Below, one piece after another: positions 32,747 to 42,255 of a stretch of 64,000 bases of DNA (the stretch's first letter is position 1; each line of letters begins with the position of its first letter). A program made the translations under genes and the position numbers. A model generated the notes under the pieces. That model worked only from the letters and a program-made list of their open reading frames with translations, searched no databases and had not been told where the DNA came from. The DNA is taken from NCBI RefSeq assembly GCF_013282155.1, contig NZ_BLWI01000019.1:62001-126000 (forward strand), written 5' to 3'. This DNA comes from Sulfitobacter sp. HGT1 (lineage in GTDB: Bacteria; Pseudomonadota; Alphaproteobacteria; Rhodobacterales; Rhodobacteraceae).

Positions 32747-33641
32747 TGCTATCATCCCGTGACGAGGCCCGCGTGTAGATGATCAGCGACACCAGTACGA
32801 CCAGCAGCAACACTGTCGAAAGCGCCGCCCCCAAAGGCCAGTTTTGACCCTGGCCAAATTGCAATTCGATAAAGTTGCCGATCATCATGTTCTTGCCGCC
32901 CCCCAACACGCGGGGCGTGACATAGGCACCAAGGCTGGGAATGAACACCAGAATGGAGCCGGCAATGATACCCGGTTTGATGATGGGCAGGATCACCCCG
33001 CGCAACACCTGCCACCGCGAGGCATAAAGATCATAGCCCGCCTCGATCAGGCGGAAATCGAACCGGTCGATGGCAGCGTATAGGGGCAGAACCATCAGGG
33101 GCAAATACACATAGGTCATGCCGATCAGCACCGCCGTATCGGTGTACAGAATCTGGATCGGTTCCGAGATCAGGTTAAAGTGCATGAGGAAGGTGTTGAG
33201 GATACCTTGGTTTCGGATCACCTCCATGATCGCAAAGGTGCGGATCAGCAGGTTTGTCCAGAACGGAATGGTGATCAGAAACAGCCAGAACGCGCGCGAT
33301 TTTGCGGGGCGGGTGGCGATAAACCACGCCGTGGGCAGGCCAAAGCCAAAGGTGATAATCGTTGTGGCGATGGACAGTTTCACCGACCGCCAGAAGATCG
33401 ACAGGTTCGCATCGGCAAGGCTGACCGTCTGGTCAAAGATGTCGCGTTCAAACAAGACGCGGAACCAGCCTTCGCCGGACAAGATCCAGCGAACGCCGGA
33501 ATAATCGCCCTTTTCCAAAAAGGAATACAGCGCGACGATCAACAGCGGCCCGCTTGCCGCCAGCACCAGCAGGATCAGCGCAGGCGCGGACAAAAGCCAG
33601 CCATCAAGCCCTTTGCTGCGGCGGGTTTTGCGGCGGCTCAT
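32739..33641 (-). CDS. Polyamine-type ABC permease (PotB-like)
   Basis: A 300-residue inner-membrane permease with six helices, an Arg/Lys-rich N-terminus and the EAA loop (LIEAGYDLYASRWQVLRGVILPIIKPG). It is the partner of the PotC-like permease. Its start overlaps the end of the ATPase gene by 4 bases. Confidence 0.87.
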   Translation of the reverse strand: MSRRKTRRSKGLDGWLLSAPALILLVLAASGPLLIVALYSFLEKGDYSGVRWILSGEGWFRVLFERDIFDQTVSLADANLSIFWRSVKLSIATTIITFGFGLPTAWFIATRPAKSRAFWLFLITIPFWTNLLIRTFAIMEVIRNQGILNTFLMHFNLISEPIQILYTDTAVLIGMTYVYLPLMVLPLYAAIDRFDFRLIEAGYDLYASRWQVLRGVILPIIKPGIIAGSILVFIPSLGAYVTPRVLGGGKNMMIGNFIELQFGQGQNWPLGAALSTVLLLVVLVSLIIYTRASSRDDSNG

Positions 33642-34693
33642 GATTTCAGCACCTGCACGGCTTGCGCGTCGATGGCGATGCCGACCGTATCACCCACGTC
33701 AAAGGCACCGGATGACTTTGATTGAATGCGCGCGACCAGCGGGCTGCCGTCTTTCAATGTGATCGTATAGTGGGTGTCGGTGCCCATATAGATCGCTTCG
33801 GTGATTTTGCCGCTGATGCCGGTTTGGGCCGATGTCACGCTGACCTGTTCTGGCCGGATCGCCAAAGTCACCGCACCTGTTTCGCCCTGCAATGGCACGG
33901 CCAACAGATCGCCGGTGCCGATCCGCACCTGATTGCCCTCGACGGTGGCATCCAGAAAATTGGTCTCTCCGATGAAATCCGCGACGAAACGGTTTACGGG
34001 GCGGTCATAGATATCGTGCGGGGTGCCGACCTGCAAAAGCGCGCCTGCCGACATGACGCCGATCCGGTCGGACATGGTTAACGCTTCTTCCTGGTCGTGG
34101 GTGACGAAAACAAAGGTAATGCCGGTTTCGGATTGCAGCCGCTTCAGTTCGCTTTGCATTTCCTTGCGCAGCTTCAGATCCAGCGCCGACAGCGGTTCAT
34201 CCAGCAAAAGCACCTGTGGTTCAGGGGCCAAGGCGCGGGCCAGCGCCACCCGTTGCTGTTGCCCGCCGGACAGTTGTTGCGGCAAACGGTTTGCGAAATC
34301 CTCTAGCTTGACCAGCGCAAGCACGCGGTCGACCGCCTTGGCCACATCAGCCGCCGACGCGCCGCGCATTTTCAGGCCGAACCCGACATTCTGCGCGACC
34401 GTCAAATGGGGAAACAAGGCATAGGATTGGAAAACGGTATTGACCGGACGCTGATAGGGCGGGTCATAGGTAATGTCTGTGCCAGACAGATGGATGGAAC
34501 CGCTTGTGGGCGTCTCGAACCCTGCGATACAGCGCAGCAAGGTGGTCTTCCCGCAGCCCGATGGCCCGAGCAGGGTAAAGAATTCGCCCTTTTCGATGCT
34601 GATCGACACATCGCCAAGCGCCGTAACTGCGCTGGCCCCCGCCCCATAGATTTTTCCGACGTTGCGCGCATCGATTGCGATATCTGTGTTCAC
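33638..34693 (-). CDS. Polyamine-type ABC ATPase (PotA-like)
   Basis: A 351-residue ABC ATPase with Walker A GPSGCGKTT, signature LSGGQQQR, Walker B LLLDEPLSALD and a C-terminal TOBE domain (about residues 270-350). I took GTG at 34693 as start because GGGGA lies 8 bases before it and because a longer reading would overlap the amidase gene by 62 bases. It powers the PotB/PotC-like permeases. Confidence 0.87.
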   Translation of the reverse strand: MNTDIAIDARNVGKIYGAGASAVTALGDVSISIEKGEFFTLLGPSGCGKTTLLRCIAGFETPTSGSIHLSGTDITYDPPYQRPVNTVFQSYALFPHLTVAQNVGFGLKMRGASAADVAKAVDRVLALVKLEDFANRLPQQLSGGQQQRVALARALAPEPQVLLLDEPLSALDLKLRKEMQSELKRLQSETGITFVFVTHDQEEALTMSDRIGVMSAGALLQVGTPHDIYDRPVNRFVADFIGETNFLDATVEGNQVRIGTGDLLAVPLQGETGAVTLAIRPEQVSVTSAQTGISGKITEAIYMGTDTHYTITLKDGSPLVARIQSKSSGAFDVGDTVGIAIDAQAVQVLKS

Positions 34694-34739
34694 GTCTATT
34701 TCCCCTGCTGCGGCTTTCAGTTTGCGTTGGGCCCCGGCA

Positions 34740-36188
34740 CTAAGCAAGGAAATCCGCAAGCATCTTTGGCCTTTGATGTTCCCATGGGGCTGCTTGCTCA
34801 AGTTCTGCGCAAAGCGCGATCAGCGTCGCGTCATCGCCGAAAGGTGCCGCCAGATGAACGCCAACGGGCAGGCCTTCATCTGTCCAGTGCAGGGGCACGG
34901 TTGCCGCGGGTTGGCCGCTGGCGTTGAACGCCGCACAGAACGGTGAATATTCGAAAACGCCGCCCTTACCCACGCGGTAGTTCTCGTAATCATCGCGGTC
35001 GTGGGTGAAGCGGCCAACAAGGGCAGGGGGTTCGGCCAGGGTTGCGGACAGGATGATATCAACGTCGTCGAATGCGGCTGCCATCTGGCGGCCATAGGCG
35101 TGGATTTTATTGACCGCCCCCAGATAGGCGGCACCGGAAATTTCGGATGCATAGGCCAAAGCACTGCGCGCCACGCCCTGAACATCGCCCTGACGCAGGT
35201 CGCGCCCTTTGGCCTTGAGGGTGTTTTCGATCCAAAGCGCTGTGCCGCAGGCGACGATCTTGGTCCAGGCGTGCATCATCCCTTCGTGGTCGGCCTGGGG
35301 GCAGCCGGGGGTCACGTGATGGCCCAAACCTTCGAGTATCCGCGCAGTTTTCAGCACGGCTTCCTTGCAGGCCGGATCAATGGCACCGCCGGTAAATGTT
35401 GTGTCACACAGCGCGATGCGCAGACGGCGCGGCGGGCGGATTATGGCTTGGCTATAGGACGTCTCCATCGCGGGGGCGGCATAGGGGGCACCGGCATCGG
35501 GGCCCGCGCAGGCATCCATCATCGTGGCATTGTCGCGCACCGATCGGGACAAAAAGCCGTCGATGGCCATGCCGCCCCAGCCTTCGCCCGCAGCAGGACC
35601 GTCAGGAAAACGGGCGCGCGTGGCCTTGAAACCGAACAAGCCGCAGCTTGACGCAGGGATGCGCACCGACCCGCCACCATCGGACCCGTGCGCCATCGGC
35701 ACGATGCCCGCTGCCACCGCAGCGCCCGACCCGCCGGATGACCCGCCAGAGGTATGTGACAGGTTCCAGGGATTGCGCGTCGGCCCGCCGTAAACGCTGG
35801 ATTCTGTGACCGGGCCGATCCCGCCTTCGGGGGATGTGGTGCGCCCGAAGGTGACAACGCCCGTGCTGCGCATCCGGTCGTAAATCGCGCTGTCATAGGT
35901 ATAGTGTGTGTCTTTGAGCAGGTTGGACCCGCTATGCGAAGGGAAATCCTTGGCCTCGGCCCCGAGGTCTTTCATCAAGAACGGCACGCCTTTGAAGGGG
36001 CCGTCGGGCAAACCCGCCTTGATCGCCTGGCGTGCTGTTTCTTCTTGCAACAACACAACCGCATTCAGTTGCGGATTAAACGCGGCAACCCGTGCCAATG
36101 CATCGTCGAGCAGTTCATCTGGGGATGCGGCACCGGATGCGACTTGCTGCGCCAGAAATGTTGCGTCGTCTTGATCATAGGTATCCAT
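34740..36188 (-). CDS. Amidase signature family enzyme
   Basis: A 482-residue amidase with the Ser-cisSer-Lys triad visible: Lys in FLMKDLGAEA near residue 75, the SHTSGGSSGGSGAAVAAG block near residues 144-161, and the Ser in DGGGSVRIPAS. Amidases of this kind hydrolyse amide bonds of small compounds. It heads the leftward unit with the polyamine-type transporter, so an imported amide or N-acyl amine is a natural substrate guess. The ATG at 36188 was chosen because AAAGGA stands at a fitting distance. Confidence 0.85.
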   Translation of the reverse strand: MDTYDQDDATFLAQQVASGAASPDELLDDALARVAAFNPQLNAVVLLQEETARQAIKAGLPDGPFKGVPFLMKDLGAEAKDFPSHSGSNLLKDTHYTYDSAIYDRMRSTGVVTFGRTTSPEGGIGPVTESSVYGGPTRNPWNLSHTSGGSSGGSGAAVAAGIVPMAHGSDGGGSVRIPASSCGLFGFKATRARFPDGPAAGEGWGGMAIDGFLSRSVRDNATMMDACAGPDAGAPYAAPAMETSYSQAIIRPPRRLRIALCDTTFTGGAIDPACKEAVLKTARILEGLGHHVTPGCPQADHEGMMHAWTKIVACGTALWIENTLKAKGRDLRQGDVQGVARSALAYASEISGAAYLGAVNKIHAYGRQMAAAFDDVDIILSATLAEPPALVGRFTHDRDDYENYRVGKGGVFEYSPFCAAFNASGQPAATVPLHWTDEGLPVGVHLAAPFGDDATLIALCAELEQAAPWEHQRPKMLADFLA

Positions 36189-36245
36189 GTGCTGCACATC
36201 CTTTGCGGGCCGGTTCAGCAGATGGTCACAGCCATCGCTGTATCA

Positions 36246-36260
36246 CTAAGGCTACCTTAG
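36246..36260. promoter_or_regulatory. Inverted repeat in the amidase/GMC divergent promoter
   Basis: CTAAGGCTACCTTAG is a perfect 6+3+6 inverted repeat, 58 bases before the amidase start and 110 bases before the GMC oxidoreductase start. It may be the site of a regulator encoded elsewhere, since no regulator gene adjoins this cluster. Confidence 0.4.
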
Positions 36261-36370
36261 GATGATGCCACAAGAAGGCAATACGCGTTTTCGGATGTCG
36301 CCTGATACGGGGGCGGCCCTCGTTTCTGCCCGTGGCGGGCTGCGCTATTGCAGCCTTTGAGAGAATCGTG

Positions 36371-38041
36371 ATGAATGCAAACCTGCGGCACAACGATCAC
36401 GACACTGACCTTCGGAGACCTGATTTGGACCACTTTGACTATGTAATCGTCGGTGCAGGGTCGGCTGGATCTGTTCTGGCCAACAGGCTGACCAGCAGTG
36501 GCCAGTTCAGCGTTCTGCTGCTTGAGGCTGGCGGATCGGATATGAACCCCTGGGTCCAGATGCCCATCGGGTACGGCAAGGTCTATTACGACAAACGGGT
36601 CAATTGGAAATACACGACAGAGCCGGTTCCGGGCCTGAACGGCCAGCGGTCCTATTGGCCGCGCGGCAAGGTCTTGGGCGGATCAAGTTCGATCAACGCG
36701 ATGGTCTATGTGCGCGGGCATCCACAGGATTATGCCGAATGGAACGCGGTGGCCCCCGGTTGGGGCTGGGACGATATTGAACCCGTATTCCGCCGCATGG
36801 AAAACTGGGACGGCCCGCAAAGCAATGCGCGCGGGGTCGGTGGCCCCTTGGCCGTGCATGACGTCACAGACGAGGTGCACCCGCTGACGCGCACCTATCT
36901 TGAAGGGGCCGCACAGGCGGATATCCCGACCAACCGCGACTATAACGGCCCCCACATGGAAGGGGCCTGTTGCTATCAGATTACAACCAAAGGCGGCTAT
37001 CGCGCCTCTGCGTCGCGCAGCTATTTGAAGCCGGCCAGAAAACGCCCCAATCTTGAGGTCCGCACAAAGGCCCATGTCACGCGGGTCTTGCTGGATGGGA
37101 CGCGGGCGACGGGGGTCGAATACCGGCAGGGCGGTCACACCCATAAGGTCGAGGCACGGGCCGAAGTGATCTTGTGCGGCGGCGCGATCAATTCGCCACA
37201 ACTGCTGCAATTGTCAGGCATCGGGCCGGGGGGCGTGTTGCAACAGCACGGCATAGATGTGGTGTCGGACGCATCCCAGGTCGGGCGCAACCTCCAAGAC
37301 CATCTGGGCAGCGATAACCTTTATGTCTCGCGCGTGCCCAGCTTGAACCAGGAACTGCGCCCGCTGTTGGGCAAGATCAAAGCGGCCCTGCATTATGCGA
37401 TGTTGCGCAAGGGTCCGCTGTCATTGAGCCTCAATCAGGGGGGCGGGTTTGTGCGTGTCTCCGAGGCGTCAAAAGGGCCGGATTTGCAGCTTTATTTTTC
37501 GCCTGTCAGCTATACGCGTGCGCCTGTCGGCGTACGCCCCTTGATGAACCCCGACCCGTTCGCGGGCTTTTTGATGGGGTTCAATCCGTGCAAGCCGACC
37601 AGCGTCGGGCATTTGCAAATCCGGTCGCCCGACCCGATGGAGGCCCCCGAAATGCAGCCGAACTATCTGGACACTGACCATGACCGCGCGATGATGCTGG
37701 CCGGTACAAAACTGATGCGCCAGATCGCGGGCACCGCGGCCATGCGGGCGGTCATCGAAAGCGAACTGTACCCCGGGCCGGATATTGTCAGCGATGATGA
37801 TATCGTCGCGTATAACCGTCAAAAAGCGTGGACCGTCTTTCACCAATGTTCGACCTGCCGCATGGGCAGTGATCCTGCCGTCTCGGTCGTTGACGCGCAC
37901 CTTAAGGTGCACGGCATTGTGGGATTACGTGTTGCCGATGCGTCGGTCTTTCCAACCATTCCCACGGGCAACACCAATGCACCGGCCATCATGGTCGGTG
38001 AAAAGGCATCCGACATTATTCTGGCCGATGCAAAGCGCTGA
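36371..38041 (+). CDS. GMC-family FAD oxidoreductase (choline dehydrogenase-like)
   Basis: A 556-residue flavoprotein. The FAD-binding DYVIVGAGSAGSVLANRL is near residue 24, the GMC signature around RGKVLGGSSSINAM near residue 99, and the C-terminal active-site His region is FHQCSTCRMG near residue 491. GMC enzymes oxidise alcohols such as choline, sugars or polyethylene glycol. The start is taken at ATG 36371; an in-frame start 39 bases upstream is less likely. The enolase-superfamily gene follows after 12 bases. Confidence 0.86.
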   Translation: MNANLRHNDHDTDLRRPDLDHFDYVIVGAGSAGSVLANRLTSSGQFSVLLLEAGGSDMNPWVQMPIGYGKVYYDKRVNWKYTTEPVPGLNGQRSYWPRGKVLGGSSSINAMVYVRGHPQDYAEWNAVAPGWGWDDIEPVFRRMENWDGPQSNARGVGGPLAVHDVTDEVHPLTRTYLEGAAQADIPTNRDYNGPHMEGACCYQITTKGGYRASASRSYLKPARKRPNLEVRTKAHVTRVLLDGTRATGVEYRQGGHTHKVEARAEVILCGGAINSPQLLQLSGIGPGGVLQQHGIDVVSDASQVGRNLQDHLGSDNLYVSRVPSLNQELRPLLGKIKAALHYAMLRKGPLSLSLNQGGGFVRVSEASKGPDLQLYFSPVSYTRAPVGVRPLMNPDPFAGFLMGFNPCKPTSVGHLQIRSPDPMEAPEMQPNYLDTDHDRAMMLAGTKLMRQIAGTAAMRAVIESELYPGPDIVSDDDIVAYNRQKAWTVFHQCSTCRMGSDPAVSVVDAHLKVHGIVGLRVADASVFPTIPTGNTNAPAIMVGEKASDIILADAKR

Positions 38042-38053
38042 AAAGGACAACAG

Positions 38054-39157
38054 ATGAAGCTGAAATCGATCGAGACTTTCACCACCCCCGATGTCGGCTT
38101 TGTGCGCGTCACAGCCGAGGACGGATCGCAAGGCTGGGGGCAGGTGTCGACCTATCATTCCGATATCACCTGCCAGATTTTGCACCGGCAGGTCGCACCG
38201 CATGTACTGGACAAAGACACAACCGATCTGGATGACCTGCTGGATATCGTGGCCGAGCGTGAACACAAGTTTCCCGGCTCGTACTTGCGCCGCGCAATGG
38301 CCGGGGTGGATACGGCAATCTGGGACATGCGCGGCAAACAGCAGGGTAAATCCGTGGCCGAATTGCTCGGCGGCACACCGGGTTTGATCCGCGCCTATGC
38401 GTCCTCGATGAAGCGCGACATCACCCCCAAGGACGAAGCCGCCCGCCTGATACATCTGCGCGACACCCAAGGGTTCGACGCCTTCAAGGTCCGTGCCGGT
38501 GCCGAAGTCGGCCGCGACAAGGACGAATGGCCCGGCCGCACCGAAGATATCATCCCGACAATGCGCCGCGCGCTGGGCGATGATGTTGATCTGCTGATCG
38601 ACGCGAACAGCTGCTATTCGCCTGACCGCGCGATCGAAGTCGGGCACATGCTGCAAGACAACGGTTTCACCCATTTTGAGGAACCTTGCCCCTATTGGGA
38701 GTTGGAGCAAACCAAGCAAGTCACCGATGCCCTTGATATCGACGTGACCGGAGGAGAGCAGGATTGCGACCTGCCAACATGGAAACGGATGATCGATATG
38801 CGGGCCGTCGATATCGTGCAGCCCGATATCCTGTATCTGGGCGGGATCAGCCGCACATTGCGGGTTGCCAAAATGGCCGCCGCTGCCGGCTTGCCCGTCA
38901 CCCCGCATTGCGCGAACTGGTCACTGGTTACGCTGTTCACGATGCACCTGCTGCGCGCGATCCCGAATGCCGGCAAATATCTGGAGTTTTCTATCGAGGG
39001 GCCGGATTATTATCCGTGGCAGTACGATCTGTTTGTCCAAAGCCCTTATGGAATCGAGAACGGCCAAGCCCGCGTGACCGATGCACCGGGCTGGGGTGTT
39101 GAAATCTCGCCCGATTGGCTGGCCCGCTCGGCCTATCAGATCAGCACGCTGGAATAG
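38054..39157 (+). CDS. Mandelate racemase/muconate lactonizing enzyme family protein
   Basis: A 367-residue enolase-superfamily enzyme. The lysine motif is FKVRAG near residue 144, metal ligands are in LLIDANS, HFEEPCP and TGGEQDC, and the catalytic His is in TPHCANWS near residue 285. These fit the mandelate racemase subgroup, which includes many sugar-acid dehydratases. Together with the GMC oxidoreductase it may oxidise and dehydrate a polyol or sugar acid; the compound is unknown. No terminator was recognised after it. Confidence 0.84.
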   Translation: MKLKSIETFTTPDVGFVRVTAEDGSQGWGQVSTYHSDITCQILHRQVAPHVLDKDTTDLDDLLDIVAEREHKFPGSYLRRAMAGVDTAIWDMRGKQQGKSVAELLGGTPGLIRAYASSMKRDITPKDEAARLIHLRDTQGFDAFKVRAGAEVGRDKDEWPGRTEDIIPTMRRALGDDVDLLIDANSCYSPDRAIEVGHMLQDNGFTHFEEPCPYWELEQTKQVTDALDIDVTGGEQDCDLPTWKRMIDMRAVDIVQPDILYLGGISRTLRVAKMAAAAGLPVTPHCANWSLVTLFTMHLLRAIPNAGKYLEFSIEGPDYYPWQYDLFVQSPYGIENGQARVTDAPGWGVEISPDWLARSAYQISTLE

Positions 39158-39355
39158 CGCTGCGTCTGTCGTCTCGGTTCAGCCTGTGGCCTTTTCTTGA
39201 AACCCTCAAGATTTAGCCAATAAAATCAGAGAGCAACCGGCGACAGACCGCCACAAAAGCCGATGAAAAAACGGTTTTGCAAATTAATGTAACAATTTTG
39301 AAAAAATCGGACAAAACCGCCTTGCAGCCCGCGCTCAACAGGGGTAGCACACCCC

Positions 39356-39432
<77 letters not shown>

Positions 39433-39442
39433 AATACAGAAC

Positions 39443-39468
39443 CACCCGCAGCTGAAACGCTGCGGGTG
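39443..39468 (+). terminator. Terminator after tRNA-fMet
   Basis: CACCCGCAGC (39443-39452) pairs with GCTGCGGGTG (39459-39468), with a 6-base loop and a T-rich tail (TTCTTGTTT). Confidence 0.88.
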
Positions 39469-39477
39469 TTCTTGTTT

Positions 39478-39824
39478 GTGCCAGACGCAATATACAGCCG
39501 GTCCGAATGGTGAGCCGTCGAGGTCGAGCCGGATACTGGATATTCGTGTTTTATGAATCAAAACCGACAGCGCCCCGTTGAGGCAGAGCCTCGCAATGAC
39601 CTGCTTTGGGAGAATGCTGCCGACAATCAGGCAGACCGGATCATCAACGGCAGATATCCTCGGGGGCAGCATATTCACCTTTGGTGACGGCCCGCGCCTT
39701 TTGCCATGACCGATCATTCTGACACGCCACCAACCTGACCTTCACAATTTGCCCGGGCGGCCCCTTAGCTCTGAGGGCAGGAGCCATACAGGCATAGCGT
39801 ATCCAACTTGTATCGAGGTCGGTG
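39478..39824. other. Gap between tRNA-fMet terminator and histidine kinase gene
   Basis: About 350 bases with no convincing gene, repeat or integration remnant. Possible reading frames here lack a ribosome site and family likeness. Confidence 0.4.
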
Positions 39825-41255
39825 TCACGCGGCTGTGTGATAGACTTCTGTTTCAGGTTCTTCGGCCAGTTCCTCTGCCATTGACTTCACAGTCACCTTA
39901 AAGGTCGTGCCGACGCCAAGCTCGCTCTCATAGCAGATCCGGCCTCCGTGCCCTTCGACGATACGTTTTGAGATGGCGAGACCCAAACCCGTCCCTTGGA
40001 ACTTTCGCTGATCGCTTGAGTCAATTTGACCGAACTCTTCAAAAATCTGACGCTCACTGCCTTCTGGAATCCCGATGCCCTGATCCGCAACCGAGAGAAC
40101 CAGGTTCTCGTCTTCACGTGTCAGCGTCACCCTGACAGTCCCGCCTGAGTCGGAAAACTTGGCCGCATTTGAAAGCAGATTGGTGATGACTTGCCCCAGC
40201 CGTTTTCCATCCCCTTTGACAAAGAATTGCTCTTCGTCAATTTTTGCTTCGACATCGACGCCCAAGGTTTTTGCATAAGGCTGGAAATTGTCGATAGCAC
40301 CCGTCACGACCGAACCCAGATCAACGGGGGCGAGTTTTAGGGTGAATTTGCCTGCTTCCGAAGATTGCAGCAAAAGCAAATCCCCGACCAAATCAATAAG
40401 CCGGCTGCTGTTGCTGCGTGCAATGCCAAGAAGCCGGGCCATTTTTTCAGGAACTTCACCGATGGACCCTGCGTGAATAAGGTCAAGCGCGCCCTTGATC
40501 GATGTCAAAGGGGTGCGCAGTTCATGGCTGACCGTAGACAGGAAGCGCGTTTTTGCCTCGCTTGCTGCCAATGCGTTCTTGTTCTCTATCTCCAAGGCAA
40601 TCTGGTTGTTGAGAAGGACGGAATACCCCTTGATGAAATTGCGGGCGAGTTCAACGATAAAGCCCAATACGAACACCACGGTGAACAGATTAAGCCACGT
40701 CTCGGATGCCAGAGGGGGGCGCAAAATCCAGACGTCACGGACGGCGATAAACATGATTGCGCTGACATAGATCGCCAGACGCATACACAACACAGGGATG
40801 AATTGATGGTTGTTCATGGTTGCGAAAATGGAGGCCGAGACGAGCAGGAACAGCGGAAGAAAGTGCCCGCCGTCCGTCCCTTGTTGAACTGCGATTGCGA
40901 TACAGAAAAGCGATATCGTTACCGCGCTCAGGAAGGTCGTGGCATAGATCTGGTGCAACATCTTGCGTGGTTTGATCGTCCTTGCCTGACCCGTCGCGAG
41001 CATATGACGGAACAAAAGAAGGTCATAAACTTCACACAATGCAATTGCGCCAAGGAAAAACAGCGCGACGTATGTGTTATAGTAAAACCCTGCAAGGCTA
41101 ATGGCCGCCAGATAAATGACCGCCCTTTGAACGAACAGGCTCTGTCCGACAGCGGCGTAGTCCTGCAAGCGCTTTAAAATCGAGCGCTGCTCTCCCAGAC
41201 CGCTTGTCTTTATCGAAACGATGTTTTTCAAATTTTTCATAACGTGACGTCCCAT
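39825..41255 (-). CDS. Membrane-bound sensor histidine kinase
   Basis: A 476-residue kinase. The N-terminal half (about residues 40-205) has some six membrane helices with very short loops and no clear periplasmic sensor domain. HisKA follows with the phosphorylated His at residue 244 (VSHELRTPLTSIKG), and the HATPase domain carries NLLSNAAKFS, DQGIGIP and GTGLGLAIS. No receiver domain is attached. An ATG at 41240 is an alternative start. It faces a LuxI-type synthase gene across 150 bases, so sensing of a membrane-soluble signal is possible, but this is inference. Confidence 0.85.
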   Translation of the reverse strand: MGRHVMKNLKNIVSIKTSGLGEQRSILKRLQDYAAVGQSLFVQRAVIYLAAISLAGFYYNTYVALFFLGAIALCEVYDLLLFRHMLATGQARTIKPRKMLHQIYATTFLSAVTISLFCIAIAVQQGTDGGHFLPLFLLVSASIFATMNNHQFIPVLCMRLAIYVSAIMFIAVRDVWILRPPLASETWLNLFTVVFVLGFIVELARNFIKGYSVLLNNQIALEIENKNALAASEAKTRFLSTVSHELRTPLTSIKGALDLIHAGSIGEVPEKMARLLGIARSNSSRLIDLVGDLLLLQSSEAGKFTLKLAPVDLGSVVTGAIDNFQPYAKTLGVDVEAKIDEEQFFVKGDGKRLGQVITNLLSNAAKFSDSGGTVRVTLTREDENLVLSVADQGIGIPEGSERQIFEEFGQIDSSDQRKFQGTGLGLAISKRIVEGHGGRICYESELGVGTTFKVTVKSMAEELAEEPETEVYHTAA

Positions 41256-41351
41256 CAGCCAACTTGGGCCATGCCGAGATAAGGTTCGATTTCATACTAC
41301 TATGGGTGGAAAATTTGTTGCTATCATGGCAAAAGCATGTCTGAATACAAA

Positions 41352-41369
41352 TTGTTAACCTTTGTTAAC
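41352..41369. promoter_or_regulatory. Tandem TTGTTAAC repeat before the LuxI-type gene
   Basis: TTGTTAAC occurs at 41352-41359 and again at 41362-41369, a period of exactly 10 bases (one helical turn), 37 bases before the synthase start. The two TTAA cores are 6 bases apart, close to the TTAA-N7-TTAA pattern of CtrA. It could be an operator or a CtrA-like site. Confidence 0.45.
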
Positions 41370-41405
41370 ACTCTAAAAATTTGTGATTAAGGCACTGGGC
41401 AGCAA

Positions 41406-42116
41406 ATGATGGGTTTCCAAACAATAAAAGCGTCACAAGGGACATCTTCCGTACAAAGTGGCGTCTCATACGAAGAAAACGTGAAGTCGCAAAATGCAAT
41501 ACCTGCGGTTCCGGCTGTTTCCGGCCGGATAGAAGAGACTGTTATCTCTGTGGGGAATCAGCATCGTTACGGTCAGCTTTTTATTGATAATCTGAAAGCC
41601 CGTAAAACGGTGTTCATCGACCAGAAGTCCTGGGATCTACCCCATACCGAAGGCATGGAATTCGACCAGTACGACACCCCCCAAAGCCGATCCGTCGTGA
41701 TCCATGAATATGGTCGCGTTCTGGCGGGCGTCCGGCTGTTGCCGACAACAGCGCGCTGCGGGTGCTATTCGTATATGCTTAGAGATGCCCAGCTAGGTAT
41801 GCTGCCCGATATTCCCGACTATGTTCTTTATGAAAAAGCCCCGGTTATGCCGCATGTCTGGGAAGCAACACGGCTGTTCGTCAACCACAACGAACCCGCC
41901 GACCGGCGACTGGTCATTCAAACCAAACTGATCAAGGCAATGGCGCGGGCAGCCACTGAGCAGGGGGCAACCCATGTGATCGGCATCGTCCCGGCGGTTT
42001 TTCAACGGTGGATGAACAGGCTGGGGCTCAGTGCTTTGCCGATGGGCCCGAAGCTTAACATCAGCGGCGACAACACCCAGGCTGCGGTTATGCATGTCGC
42101 AGGGCAGGTCGGTTAG
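41406..42116 (+). CDS. LuxI-type acyl-homoserine-lactone synthase with N-terminal extension
   Basis: A 236-residue protein. From residue 60 on it keeps the LuxI core with exact spacing: R66, F70, W76, D87 and D90 (EFDQYD), then the RLLP stretch and WEATRL. These residues bind S-adenosylmethionine and the acyl donor. About 41 extra residues precede the core relative to LuxI. No LuxR gene is beside it; instead a membrane histidine kinase gene is divergent. The function as signal synthase is likely, the acyl chain unknown. An ATG 3 bases later is an equal start. Confidence 0.82.
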   Translation: MMGFQTIKASQGTSSVQSGVSYEENVKSQNAIPAVPAVSGRIEETVISVGNQHRYGQLFIDNLKARKTVFIDQKSWDLPHTEGMEFDQYDTPQSRSVVIHEYGRVLAGVRLLPTTARCGCYSYMLRDAQLGMLPDIPDYVLYEKAPVMPHVWEATRLFVNHNEPADRRLVIQTKLIKAMARAATEQGATHVIGIVPAVFQRWMNRLGLSALPMGPKLNISGDNTQAAVMHVAGQVG

Positions 42117-42255
42117 GCTAGGTCGGGTGGCGCAAGGGAATGCCGTGTCGGGCCCCTAAAAACTGGCCTTTGAAATTACATCAAACCGCCGCGTTCTGCC
42201 AAAAGCCTGAGCCTTTGCCAGAACGTCGGTGTCGTGATGCGAGTCGTGGCCCCGC

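Noticed and set aside
39473..39824. Possible genomic-island border next to tRNA-fMet
   Set aside because: No integrase, no repeat of the tRNA 3' end and no composition change were seen.
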